Of a DNA stretch of 9,133 nt, positions 1-7,550 are shown piece after piece. The notes beneath the pieces are model-generated. The model saw nothing but the letters and a program-made list of their open reading frames with translations. It ran no database searches and was not told the DNA's origin. The position numbers were made by a program, and so were the translations under genes. The DNA lies in the NCBI GenBank assembly GCA_031256305.1, contig JAIRQU010000111.1, forward strand, positions 1 to 9,133, given 5' to 3'. Origin of the DNA: Burkholderiaceae bacterium. Lineage in GTDB: Bacteria; Pseudomonadota; Gammaproteobacteria; Burkholderiales; Burkholderiaceae_C. Numbering within the stretch: position 1 is the first letter of the stretch; each line of letters starts with the position of its first letter.

Positions 1-1333
1 GATAAGGCATCGGCCAGATTTTGATTTGCCAATGGCGCTGATAGGCGTCCGTCAGGTTTTGCTCGTCGGCGGGCTGGCCCAGCGAGGTAATCCTGATTTC
101 CTCGGAACCCACGCGGCGCTTGAAGGGGATGCCTTTGAGCAGCAGATCCATGAACTGCTTTGGGTCTCCATAGAGTTGCTGGCTGGATACGTCGTCGGGC
201 TTGCGCAAATGAAACAGCAGTTGGCTGCCCCAGATGGCTACGGTTACGTCGCCATTGGGCGGCAGCGGGGTTTGGGCCGCGCCGGGCCGGACCACGCGCC
301 AAATGCCATCGTCGCCGCGGTGCAGCAGGCCGGGAAAGGCGGCGTTGTCAGAACTGTCGTGCAAGGCCTGGCTGGAACCCTGCCCCTTGGGAAACAGCGT
401 ATCGGCGTTCTCGCGCAGCAGCGCTTGCAACATCTGGTCGTCATTTTCGGCATACCGCCGCATGAACGCCGCGCTGAAATCCGCGAAGCTCCTGGGCAGT
501 GAAAACTGCATCTTGAACGCCCCGGCATGTTTGTCCCCGATGACGTCCAGCGTGTAGATCAGGCGCGTGTCGGCCACGGCCAGATTAGCCGGCGCCTTGA
601 GCACCTGGTCGATGGGCAGCGCGTAATTGAGGTTTTCGCCGGGCGACTTCATCAACACCACGCCAATGACCTCGCCATTCTTGTCCAGCAGCGGGCCGCC
701 GCTGTTGCCCGGCGAGGCGGCGGCGGAAAAGCGGATCCACTGCCAGCGGCCATCTTCATCTTCCGGCGTTTGCGAGGTGTACAGCCCGTCGCGGATGACG
801 ATACCCGTGCCCAGCGCATTGCCCACGGCATACACGACATCATTCATGGCCGGGCGGGTATTGACTTGCAGCGGGACGATCTTGGGCGGGTCCTTCAGCG
901 TGAATTCGACAAAATCCTGTTGCAGCGAAAAGCGCGTGATCTGGTCGATGGCATAAACATGGCCGCTGGCGTCGCGCAGCGCCGGCTCGCCCGTCAGGCT
1001 GCCAATGCCCAAATCCAGCACGTGGGCCGCGGTGACGTAATGCTGGTCGTCCAGCGCGAACGCGGTGCCCACCGAGTTGTACTTGTCGTTGCGTTCCTGA
1101 AAGGGCAGTTGATCGAGCGGCAAGGGCTTTTCGTAGGTCAACGTCTCCTTAACCGGTTTGGGAATAACGACCTCGAACGTGGCCGCCTGCACCCTGGGCA
1201 ATACCGCCGGATCAAGCGTGGCCGCGCGCAGCGCCGGCAGCGCCAGCACGACCAGCCCCGCCGCCAGCCAGGCGCGCCGCAGGAATGTCCACGAAAAAAG
1301 CGCTCCGCGAGCGCCATATACCGGATTTTGCAT
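1..1333 (-). CDS. Secreted trypsin-like (S1C-type) serine protease, 3' end outside window
   Basis: This frame stays open from the ATG at 1333 down to the left edge (444 codons visible, no stop), so the C-terminus is missing. Residues about 18-38 form a signal peptide (two Arg, then an Ala/Leu/Val-rich stretch ending ALRA), which puts the protein in the periplasm or outside the cell. The protease domain follows, with the triad His104 (TAAHVLD), Asp140 (QQDFVEF) and Ser211 in GNSGGPLLD, as in the DegP/HtrA-like S1C group. About 200 residues after the Ser box match nothing I recognise, and no PDZ motif is obvious, so a DegP assignment is not justified. The start is chosen for the signal peptide; no clear ribosome site precedes it, and an in-frame GTG at 1351 is an alternative. 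It is transcribed divergently from prfB. The triad argues for an active enzyme; the substrate is unknown. Confidence 0.85.
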   Translation of the reverse strand, partial: MQNPVYGARGALFSWTFLRRAWLAAGLVVLALPALRAATLDPAVLPRVQAATFEVVIPKPVKETLTYEKPLPLDQLPFQERNDKYNSVGTAFALDDQHYVTAAHVLDLGIGSLTGEPALRDASGHVYAIDQITRFSLQQDFVEFTLKDPPKIVPLQVNTRPAMNDVVYAVGNALGTGIVIRDGLYTSQTPEDEDGRWQWIRFSAAASPGNSGGPLLDKNGEVIGVVLMKSPGENLNYALPIDQVLKAPANLAVADTRLIYTLDVIGDKHAGAFKMQFSLPRSFADFSAAFMRRYAENDDQMLQALLRENADTLFPKGQGSSQALHDSSDNAAFPGLLHRGDDGIWRVVRPGAAQTPLPPNGDVTVAIWGSQLLFHLRKPDDVSSQQLYGDPKQFMDLLLKGIPFKRRVGSEEIRITSLGQPADEQNLTDAYQRHWQIKIWPMPY

Positions 1334-1637
1334 GGCCAATTTCAATCTCTGCACGGGGGTTGTCTCTGTCGCAGCGCAAGCGCGCTTTTCTGACCCATAA
1401 GGAATTACCGCCAAAGTGTAGCAAAGGCGGAGCAGGGTGGCACAAGGCGGCATCAGCCGCTTAAAAACCGCGCCAGCAAAACTGGGTTGCCTGTGGCGAG
1501 GCCCTGTTTTGCGGCCCAGCCTGTTCGTTGCCGCGCCGGGGGCGATACACACAACGCGCCGTGCGCCAAGTCTGGCCGCAGGGCGCGGGCATGAGAAAAT
1601 TGAATGTTTTTGCGTGAGCAGTACGAGGAACGAGCTT
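1334..1637. other. Divergent intergenic region between protease and prfB
   Basis: These 304 bases separate two genes reading away from each other and must hold both promoters. I see a candidate promoter for the protease (1415-1443). On the prfB side, an AT-richer patch at 1591-1610 could hold a -10-like GAAAAT (1595-1600), but without a convincing -35. Short open frames here have no recognisable product, and I see no RNA gene or repeat. Confidence 0.5.
1415..1443 (-). promoter_or_regulatory. Candidate promoter of the S1C protease gene
   Basis: On the minus strand GTGCCA (plus 1438-1443, 4/6 to the -35 consensus) lies 17 bases upstream of TACACT (plus 1415-1420, 4/6 to the -10 consensus). The -10 is preceded by TGC, an extended -10 element. 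The protease ATG lies about 80 bases downstream. This is a by-eye match only. Confidence 0.3.
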
Positions 1638-2742
1638 ATGGATACCGAACACATCAACCAGATTGGCGCGCGGATCGAGGACTTGCGCGCGCGCGCGGCG
1701 GCGCTACGGGGGTATCTTTGACTATCCCGCCAAGGCTGAACGGCTGCGCACGGTAAACGCCGCGCTGGAAGACCCGGCGGTTTGGAGCGACCCCAAGAAG
1801 GCGCAGGAGCTGTCCAAGGAAAAGAAGGCGCTCGACGGCGTGGTGGGCGTGCTCGACGGCCTGGAGCGCAACTTGGCCGACAGCGCCGAGCTGTATGAAC
1901 TGAGCAAGGGCGAGAACGACGACGCGGCGCTGGCGGCCATCGCGGACGACGTGGCGGGGGCGGCGCAAACCGTGGAAGATTTGGAATTTCGCCGCATGTT
2001 CCACCAGCCGGCCGATCCGTGCAATTGCTTTCTGGACATTCAGGCCGGTGCGGGCGGCACCGAGGCGCAGGACTGGGCCAGCATGTTGCTGCGCCAGTAC
2101 CTCAAATACGCCGAACGCAAGGGCTTCAAGGCCGACCTGGAAGACGAGATGCCGGGCGAGACCGCGGGCATCAAAAGCGCCACGATCAAGATCGACGGCG
2201 AATACGCCTATGGGCTGCTGCGCACCGAAACGGGCGTGCACCGCCTGGTGCGCAAGTCGCCGTTCGATTCGGCGGGCGGGCGGCACACCAGCTTTGCCAG
2301 CGTGTTCGTGTACCCGGAAATCGACGATTCCATTGAAATTGACATCAACCCGGCGGATGTGCGCATCGACACCTTTCGCGCCAGCGGCGCGGGCGGGCAG
2401 CACATCAACAAGACCGATTCGGCGGTGCGGCTGACGCACCTGCCCACCGGCATCGTGGTGCAGTGCCAGGACAGCCGCAGCCAGCACAACAACCGCGACG
2501 TGGCCTGGCGGCGCTTGCGCTCGCGCCTGTACGACCACGAAATGAAAAAGCGCATGGCCGAGCAGCAAAAGCTCGAAGATTCCAAGACCGACGTGGGCTG
2601 GGGCCACCAGATCCGCAGCTACGTGCTCGACCAGAGCCGCATCAAGGATCTGCGCACCAGCGTGGAGATCAGCAATACGCAAAAAGTGCTCGATGGCGAT
2701 CTGGACGCCTTTATCGAGGCCAGCCTCAAGCAGGGCGTGTAA
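1638..2742 (+). CDS. prfB: Peptide chain release factor 2, expressed by programmed +1 frameshift
   Basis: RF2 recognises UAA and UGA stop codons on the ribosome and triggers peptide release. The gene starts at ATG 1638 behind GAGGAA (1625-1630). Codon 28 would be an in-frame TGA (1719-1721); reading shifts +1 at CTT-TGA-C and continues with GAC (1720-1722) to the stop at 2740-2742, giving 367 residues, against 365 in E. coli RF2. After the shift the anticodon-like tripeptide SPF lies at residues 207-209 and specifies UGA/UAA recognition. GGQ is at residues 252-254 and is the peptidyl-tRNA hydrolysis motif. Low RF2 favours the frameshift, so the gene is autoregulated as in most bacteria. The in-frame stop is therefore not a mutation. 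pepN follows 35 bases later on the same strand and may be cotranscribed. Confidence 0.97.
1705..1722 (+). promoter_or_regulatory. prfB: prfB programmed +1 frameshift site
   Basis: The site reads ACGGGGGTATCTTTGAC around 1705-1722. It has a G-rich Shine-Dalgarno-like run, the slippery codon CTT (1716-1718), then the stop TGA with C following, the poor-termination context. Compared with the E. coli AGGGGG stimulator, the first base is C here, which may slightly weaken pairing with 16S rRNA. The zero frame ends at 1721, and the +1 frame encodes the rest of RF2. Confidence 0.95.
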
Positions 2743-2777
2743 AGCGCGCGCCATTTCCAACGGAGAGTAGAACCATC

Positions 2778-5477
2778 ATGCGTGAAGGACAAACCGCCGT
2801 CACCCGGCGGCTCGATTACGCGCCCCCGGCGTTCTGGATCGACGCGGTCGATCTGACCCTTGACCTGGACCCGGCCAAGACGCGCGTGCTCAACAAGATG
2901 ACGCTGCGCCGCAACCCCGATGCGCCGCCGCAACCGCTGCGGCTCGACGGCGAGGATCTGGACCTGGCGCGCGTGCAAGTGGGCGGACAGGGCGCGAGCT
3001 TTCGCGTCGAGAGCGGGCAACTGGTTATCGAAGGCGTGCCTGATGGGGCCGAGCCGTTCGAGGTGGAAATTTTCACCACCTGCCGCCCGGATCAGAACAG
3101 TCAGCTCATGGGCCTGTACGTCAGCCAGGGCAGTTTTTTTACCCAGTGCGAGGCGCAGGGCTTCCGGCGCATCACCTATTTTCTGGACCGCCCGGATGTA
3201 ATGGCCGCCTACACCGTCACGCTGCGCGCGGACAAGGCCCAATACCCGGTGCTGCTGGCCAATGGCAATCTGGTGGAGCAGGGCGACCTGGACGGCGGGC
3301 GGCACTTTGCGCGCTGGCGCGATCCGTACAAAAAGCCCTGCTACCTGTTCGCCGTGGTGGCGGGGCGGCTGGTGGCGCGCGAGCAGCGCATCACCGACCG
3401 CGCCGGGCGCGCGCACCTGCTCCAGGTCTATGTACGGCCCGGCGACCTGGACAAGACCGGCCATGCCATGCGCTCGCTGATGCGCGCGGTAGCCTGGGAC
3501 GAGGCGCGCTTTGGCCTGTCGCTGGATCTGGACCGCTTCATGATCGTGGCCACCAGCGACTTCAACATGGGCGCGATGGAGAACAAGGGCCTGAACATCT
3601 TCAACACCCGGTTTGTGCTGGCCAGCCCGGCCACGGCCACCGACGCCGATTACGACGCCATCGAGAGCGTCATTGGCCACGAGTACTTCCACAACTGGAC
3701 GGGCGACCGCGTGACCTGCCGTGACTGGTTCCAGCTTTCGCTCAAGGAAGGACTGACCGTTTTCCGCGATCAGGAATTCAGCATGGACCTGGCGGGCAGC
3801 GCCAGCGCCCGCGCGGTCAAGCGCATCCACGACGTAATCGCGCTGCGCGCCGCGCAGTTCCCCGAGGACGCCGGGCCGATGGCGCACCCGGTGCGGCCCG
3901 ACGAATATCTGGAAATCAGCAACTTCTACACCGCCACCGTGTACGAAAAAGGCGCTGAAGTGGTGCGCATGATGCAAACGCTGACCGGGCGCGAAGGCTT
4001 TCGGCGCGGCATGGATTTGTACTTTGCGCGCCACGACGGGCAGGCCGTGACCTGTGACGACTTTGCGCAGGCCATCGCCGGCGCCAACCCCGATGGCGAC
4101 TTGGCGCGCCTGCTGCCGCAATTCAAGCGCTGGTATGCGCAGGCGGGCACGCCGGCCGTTACGGCGCGCGGGCAATACGACGCCGCCGCGCGGCGCTACA
4201 CGCTCACGCTGACCCAAAGCTGCCGGCCCACGCCGGGGCAGCCGGACAAGGCGCCGCTGGTCATCCCGATCCGGCTTGGCCTGGTTGGCCCGGACGGCGC
4301 GGCATTGCCGCTCCAGCTTGCGCCAGAGGCCGCGCCCGCTGGCGCGGAAATGGTTTATGTGCTCCACCAGCCGCAGGCCACGCTGGTGTTCCACAACGTC
4401 GAAAGCCGCCCCGCGCCCTCGCTGCTGCGCGGCTTTTCGGCCCCAGTCAAACTCGACGTTGACCTGACCGAAGACGATCTGCTGACCCTGCTGGCGCACG
4501 ACAGCGACCCCTACAACCGCTGGGAAGCCGGGCAGCAAGCGCTGCTGCAAACCGCGCTGTACTGGGTGCGCGCGCAAGGCGATGCGCCCGTCCAGATCAT
4601 CGGCGACCAACTGCTGGCCGCCCTGCGCGCCGTGCTGCATCACCCACAGTTGGACGCCGCGTTCAAGGCGCTGGCGCTCAGGCTGCCGGGCGCGGACTAC
4701 GTGGCCGGACAGCTCACGCCCTTTGATCCGCAGCACATCCACGCCGTGCTCGACGCCATGGCGCGACAACTGGCGCACGCCCTGCGGCCCGATTGGGAGC
4801 AAGTCTGGCACGCTTGCCGCGACAACGGCGCGTACCAGCCCGAACCCGTTGCCGCGGGCCGCCGCGCTTTGGCTGGGTTGGCTTTGCGGATGCTGTGCCG
4901 GGCCGCCTTTGATGCGGGCGATCCGGTCTGGCCAGGCCGCGCCTACCAGCAATGCAAGGACGCGGGCAACATGACCGAGCGCATCGCCGCGCTGGGCGCA
5001 CTGGTCCACGCCGGCCACCCGCTCGCGGCGCAGGCGCTGGAACGCTATTACGCGCGCCTGCGCACCGAGCCGCTGGCCATCGACAAATGGTTCGCGCTGC
5101 AAGCGTGCGCGCCCGACCGCGGCGGCAGCGCCTTACCCGCCGTGCAGCAACTCATGCGGCACCCGGACTTTACGGCGCGCAACCCCAACCGCGCGCGCAG
5201 CCTGCTGTTTGGCTACTGCTTTGGCAACCCGGCGGGCTTTCACCGCGCCGACGGCGCGGGCTACGACTTCTGGGCCAGCCGCGTGCTGGAAATAGACGCC
5301 TTCAACCCGCAAATCGCCGCGCGGCTGGCGCGCGCCCTAGACGCCTGGGCGCGCCTGGCCGATCCCTATCGCGCCGCCGCCCGCGCCGCCATCGCGCGCG
5401 TGGCCGCCGCGCCCAAACTCAGCAACGACGTGCGCGAGGTGGTTACGCGCGCGTTGGCGGAGGAGGGGCAACCGTAA
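2778..5477 (+). CDS. pepN: Aminopeptidase N (M1 family zinc metallopeptidase)
   Basis: This cytoplasmic broad-specificity aminopeptidase removes N-terminal residues from peptides, completing ATP-dependent protein turnover. The 899-residue product is close to E. coli PepN (870). It starts at ATG 2778 behind GGAGAG (2762-2767); the frame is open further upstream only as a shadow inside prfB. Visible motifs in order are TQCEAQGFR (substrate-binding Glu125), the exopeptidase motif GAMEN at 265-269, and the zinc site HEYFH at 301-305 with the third ligand Glu324 (LKEG), spaced HEXXH-X18-E. The catalytic Tyr is probably Tyr389 (VYEKG). An Ig-like beta domain follows at about 445-540, then a long Ala/Leu-rich helical C-terminal domain as in the gammaproteobacterial-type PepN. 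All key residues are present. It is likely in one transcription unit with prfB. I see no clear terminator after it. Confidence 0.96.
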   Translation: MREGQTAVTRRLDYAPPAFWIDAVDLTLDLDPAKTRVLNKMTLRRNPDAPPQPLRLDGEDLDLARVQVGGQGASFRVESGQLVIEGVPDGAEPFEVEIFTTCRPDQNSQLMGLYVSQGSFFTQCEAQGFRRITYFLDRPDVMAAYTVTLRADKAQYPVLLANGNLVEQGDLDGGRHFARWRDPYKKPCYLFAVVAGRLVAREQRITDRAGRAHLLQVYVRPGDLDKTGHAMRSLMRAVAWDEARFGLSLDLDRFMIVATSDFNMGAMENKGLNIFNTRFVLASPATATDADYDAIESVIGHEYFHNWTGDRVTCRDWFQLSLKEGLTVFRDQEFSMDLAGSASARAVKRIHDVIALRAAQFPEDAGPMAHPVRPDEYLEISNFYTATVYEKGAEVVRMMQTLTGREGFRRGMDLYFARHDGQAVTCDDFAQAIAGANPDGDLARLLPQFKRWYAQAGTPAVTARGQYDAAARRYTLTLTQSCRPTPGQPDKAPLVIPIRLGLVGPDGAALPLQLAPEAAPAGAEMVYVLHQPQATLVFHNVESRPAPSLLRGFSAPVKLDVDLTEDDLLTLLAHDSDPYNRWEAGQQALLQTALYWVRAQGDAPVQIIGDQLLAALRAVLHHPQLDAAFKALALRLPGADYVAGQLTPFDPQHIHAVLDAMARQLAHALRPDWEQVWHACRDNGAYQPEPVAAGRRALAGLALRMLCRAAFDAGDPVWPGRAYQQCKDAGNMTERIAALGALVHAGHPLAAQALERYYARLRTEPLAIDKWFALQACAPDRGGSALPAVQQLMRHPDFTARNPNRARSLLFGYCFGNPAGFHRADGAGYDFWASRVLEIDAFNPQIAARLARALDAWARLADPYRAAARAAIARVAAAPKLSNDVREVVTRALAEEGQP

Positions 5478-5571
5478 CAAAAGAACGAGCAAGCTATCCG
5501 GGTGTGTAGGCGTGTCGTAGTTTGAAATTTCTGACACCACTTGATGAGCATGACTTCAATTGATCGTACGG

Positions 5572-5603
5572 TTGAGCGTGGTAAGTGTAATACTACATAT
5601 AAC
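5572..5603 (+). promoter_or_regulatory. Weak candidate promoter for the M78 protease gene
   Basis: TTGAGC (5572-5577) precedes TATAAC (5598-5603, 5/6 to the -10 consensus), but the spacer of 20 bases is too long for a good sigma70 promoter. The 5478-5670 region is AT-rich compared with the genes before it and is where a promoter is expected. Treat this as a pointer only. Confidence 0.2.
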
Positions 5604-5670
5604 TGTGGGGTCTTGGCTCTGCACGTGTTAGGTGTTAAATTGCCAAATTAATCTGAAAGAGTCGCTTGAT

Positions 5671-6138
5671 ATGGACGCATCTTCCGTGCTAGACACTCGT
5701 TGGGATGGAACGCTACCTGTCGATCCTGAGAAGATTGCCAGCTTTATGGGTATCAAGGTGATCCAGGAACTCGGCATGGACGGCTGTAGCGGCAGAATCG
5801 AGTTTGAAAACCACGTACCCGTTATTCGCTATGACGGAACGGAGGTGCCTGTGCGTCAACGCTTTACTATTGCGCACGAAATAGGCCATTTTGCACTTGG
5901 ACATCTGAACGCCAAACGGGCGTTTTTTCGTGATCCGCCTACCAACTTTACTTCAAATCCCGGCATTCAGGAAGAGGTTTCCGCCAATGGTTTCGCGGCT
6001 GAATTATTAATGCCCGGAAAAATCATAAAATACGTAATTAGCGTAAAAAAGATCAAAGATATTGAACGCTTGGCCAATTTGTTTTTTGTTTCGCAAACGG
6101 CCATGCGGTACCGGCTTATAAATTTGGGAATTTTGTAA
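5671..6138 (+). CDS. ImmA/IrrE-type (M78) metalloprotease
   Basis: The 155-residue protein carries the M78 signature: HEIGH at residues 69-73 (zinc ligands His69 and His73, catalytic Glu70), ALGH just after, and EEVSANGFAAELLMP at about 101-115, where Glu102 is the likely third ligand. Family members such as ImmA of ICEBs1 and IrrE of Deinococcus cleave HTH repressors in response to DNA damage or other signals. Here no helix-turn-helix is fused and no partner repressor gene lies directly beside it. I chose ATG 5671 with an AAAGAG (5656-5661) nine bases upstream; an in-frame GTG at 5632 would add 13 residues but lacks a ribosome site. The gene is strongly AT-rich against its neighbours (16 G+C in bases 6001-6060), suggesting horizontal transfer. 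A membrane protein gene follows 47 bases downstream. Confidence 0.88.
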   Translation: MDASSVLDTRWDGTLPVDPEKIASFMGIKVIQELGMDGCSGRIEFENHVPVIRYDGTEVPVRQRFTIAHEIGHFALGHLNAKRAFFRDPPTNFTSNPGIQEEVSANGFAAELLMPGKIIKYVISVKKIKDIERLANLFFVSQTAMRYRLINLGIL

Positions 6139-6185
6139 TTTAACGACCGACACTAAATAAATTTGGTACGCGCAAGGATAATCCA

Positions 6186-6626
6186 ATGACTGACGAAGCG
6201 CTCAAGCCGCCGAATAATAATGTTGATTTGTCGCAGGACAGCCTTTTACATGGCAATGTTGCGTTGAGGGACAAGGTTTTGGATCCTCAGGAATCATTGT
6301 CTGACAACAGCTTAGGACTTCAGGAATTTAAACACAGGACAGAACTTGAAAAGTTGGCATTCGGCTGGTCTATTGGAGCGGTTTTCTTGCTTTATGGCGT
6401 TGCGCTGATTTTGGCTTCCATCATTGTCGGTCACTACGCCGTGACGAATTCAGCGCCCGACTGGCACATTTCTGCTCTGGTGGGGGCAATTATTATTCCG
6501 CCAACGGTTATTTTAGTTGTTCTGATCGGCGCGGCGTATCACACGAAGAATGGCATTGAATTGCCTACTATCAAGTATATTAAAACCCTCATCGAGACCT
6601 TGAAAGCGGTTAAAGATGTATTTTAA
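6186..6626 (+). CDS. Small protein with two membrane segments, function unknown
   Basis: I do not recognise the family. The 146-residue product has a hydrophilic, Asp/Asn/Ser-rich N-terminal region of about 55 residues, a charged helix (EFKHRTELEKL) leading into the membrane, a first membrane segment at about 61-82, a short loop, a second segment at about 95-117 containing a Pro-Pro, and a Lys-rich C-terminal tail. Both ends are probably cytoplasmic. ATG 6186 has AAGGA (6174-6178) seven bases upstream. The gene is AT-rich like the M78 protease gene 47 bases before it, and both read the same way, so they probably form an operon acquired together. A role as membrane effector or as the protease's substrate or sensor is possible, but this is inference from context only. 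Confidence 0.75.
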   Translation: MTDEALKPPNNNVDLSQDSLLHGNVALRDKVLDPQESLSDNSLGLQEFKHRTELEKLAFGWSIGAVFLLYGVALILASIIVGHYAVTNSAPDWHISALVGAIIIPPTVILVVLIGAAYHTKNGIELPTIKYIKTLIETLKAVKDVF

Positions 6627-6739
6627 TATCCTCAAATAGTCAGCCTTGCCTGACCAAATTACAGGGATAATCCAACAAAGCCCAATAGGCGATGTTGTTG
6701 ATATAAGGGGAACCGCCCTACACCAAGCCCTGCTCTGCG

Positions 6740-6793
6740 TTTCGCTGCATCAGCGCGCGCCGAGCAAATCAGGATAGGTTGGGCGCAGCGAAA
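6740..6793. repeat. Inverted repeat, possibly REP-like
   Basis: TTTCGCTGC (6740-6748) and its exact reverse complement GCAGCGAAA (6785-6793) are separated by 36 bases. The right arm lies in GGTTGGGCGCAGCGAAAACC, which resembles the dispersed GGTTGGG...GCGAAACCCAAC extragenic elements of many proteobacteria. Only one degenerate copy is visible, so this could be chance. Confidence 0.3.
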
Positions 6794-6813
6794 ACCATCG
6801 CCTCAAAAGCCTC

Positions 6814-6846
6814 AAAAACTAAGGGGTCGCAAAAAGCCCACCCCCT
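6814..6846 (-). terminator. Possible rho-independent terminator of the glycine-zipper gene
   Basis: Read on the minus strand, AGGGGGT (6840-6846) pairs with ACCCCT (6822-6827) with one bulged base and a 12-base loop. A short gap and then TTTTT (6814-6818) follow. The hairpin lies about 36 bases past the stop of the leftward gene. The stem is short and the T run is not directly adjacent, so support is moderate. Confidence 0.35.
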
Positions 6847-6882
6847 ACGATCAGACCTCTACCCATCATCACCGCGCCGGCG

Positions 6883-7206
6883 CTACAACCGGCGGGGCAT
6901 GGTTTGCACTGGCGCCGCTTGGGGCGGCGGCAGGGCCGGCGCGCCGGATGCCGCCGCGGCGCGCTCCCGTGCCTGTTGTGCCTGCGCGGCCTTCTGCGCC
7001 GCGAGCTTTTTCTGCTTGTTGTGCTTGGCGATCTCGTGGCCAACCACGCAGCCCGTTATCGCGCCAGCGACTGCGTGGTGCCCCGCGACATGGCCCGCCA
7101 CGCCGCCGGCCACCGCGCCCGACAAACAGCCAACCGCCCAAGCCTGACCCGCCGCAACGGTAAGCACGGATGCGGCAACAAGGGATGTAAAGTATTTTGC
7201 TTTCAT
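6883..7206 (-). CDS. Small exported glycine-zipper protein
   Basis: The 107-residue product begins with a typical signal peptide: Lys at 2 and 4, a hydrophobic core, and AWA at 22-24 followed by the probable cleavage site. Next comes a glycine zipper with Gly at 30, 34, 38, 42 and again at 48, 52, 56, interleaved with Ala, Val and His, as in the glycine-zipper 2TM-type small envelope proteins. Two Cys (27, 53) flank this helix pair. The C-terminal half is Lys/Gln/Ala/Arg-rich, possibly a coiled coil (about 60-88), ending in a Pro-rich tail. I place the start at ATG 7206 because it gives the clean signal peptide; the frame is open 18 codons further. No good ribosome site is seen. Likely envelope-located; the specific role is unknown. 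Confidence 0.72.
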   Translation of the reverse strand: MKAKYFTSLVAASVLTVAAGQAWAVGCLSGAVAGGVAGHVAGHHAVAGAITGCVVGHEIAKHNKQKKLAAQKAAQAQQARERAAAASGAPALPPPQAAPVQTMPRRL

Positions 7207-7550
7207 GGTGACAAATCGTTTATGCCAAAGCGTTGCGGCAAAGTGCGACACGCGCGGCAAAGTCTAGCAGACATCCCGGTCAGATGGCGGCGCTTGCCAA
7301 TTGCGGCGCCAAGCCCAATAAACAGCGTTCCGGCCTGAACGCCCGCGCCCCGCATCAACGCTTTGCGCCGCCTCTGGCGCATCCGCCGCGCGCCCGTTGG
7401 CGCAAGGGCCGCGCCCAAAACAACGCTTGAGTGGCGCTTGATACTGCCCATCTTGATAGCGGAATGCCGGACTTTAAGCCGGTTCGTTGTTCCCTTGTTC
7501 CCCGCCCCATGAGCGCCCCATTAAGGTAGTTTTTAGACTATGATAACGGT
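7207..7550. other. Intergenic region with no recognisable gene
   Basis: About 344 bases upstream of both the leftward glycine-zipper gene and the rightward antitoxin unit. A leftward open frame (7203-7451, 82 codons) exists, but its product is Arg-rich, matches nothing I know, has no ribosome site, and overlaps the start of the real gene, so I do not call it. The right end holds the candidate promoter at 7527-7544. Confidence 0.5.
7527..7544 (+). promoter_or_regulatory. Candidate promoter -10 and operator of the HI1419/HI1420-type unit
   Basis: TATGAT (7539-7544) matches the -10 consensus at 5/6; no good -35 is seen. It overlaps a small inverted repeat, TAGT (7527-7530) and ACTA (7537-7540), that could be an operator for antitoxin autorepression. 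The first toxin codon (7551) lies where transcription would be expected to begin. Confidence 0.35.

Larger units (their letters stand above)
6627..6882. other. Intergenic region between convergent genes
   Basis: About 256 bases without a recognisable gene lie between the rightward membrane-protein gene and the leftward glycine-zipper gene. The region contains an inverted repeat of nine bases (6740-6748 and 6785-6793) and a possible terminator hairpin (6814-6846). The AT-rich composition returns to GC-rich by about 6720, so the right edge of the transferred segment may lie here. Confidence 0.5.

Noticed and set aside
26..1393. Long rightward open frames opposite the protease (158 and 288 codons)
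   Set aside because: They are GC-bias shadows; the minus strand carries a signal peptide and a full catalytic triad, while these translations match nothing.
1719..1721. In-frame TGA near the start of prfB as a nonsense mutation
   Set aside because: It is the conserved programmed frameshift site CTT-TGA-C found in most bacterial prfB genes.
1654..2760. 368-codon leftward frame antisense to prfB
   Set aside because: It mirrors the RF2 coding frame and has no recognisable motif or ribosome site.
2619..5102. 827-codon leftward open frame antisense to pepN
   Set aside because: The opposite strand encodes PepN with all catalytic motifs; the antisense translation is Arg/Gln/His/Val-rich, typical of the shadow frame in GC-rich DNA.
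5632..5670. GTG 5632 as start of the M78 protease
   Set aside because: It has no ribosome site and adds 13 residues not needed for the fold; ATG 5671 has an AAAGAG upstream.
6779..7338. Rightward frames over the glycine-zipper gene (122, 144 and 71 codons)
   Set aside because: They are shadows of the leftward gene with Arg/Ala/Pro-rich composition and no motif.
7203..7451. 82-codon leftward frame upstream of the glycine-zipper gene
   Set aside because: Arg-rich product, no known family, no ribosome site, and it overlaps the start of a gene with a clear signal peptide.
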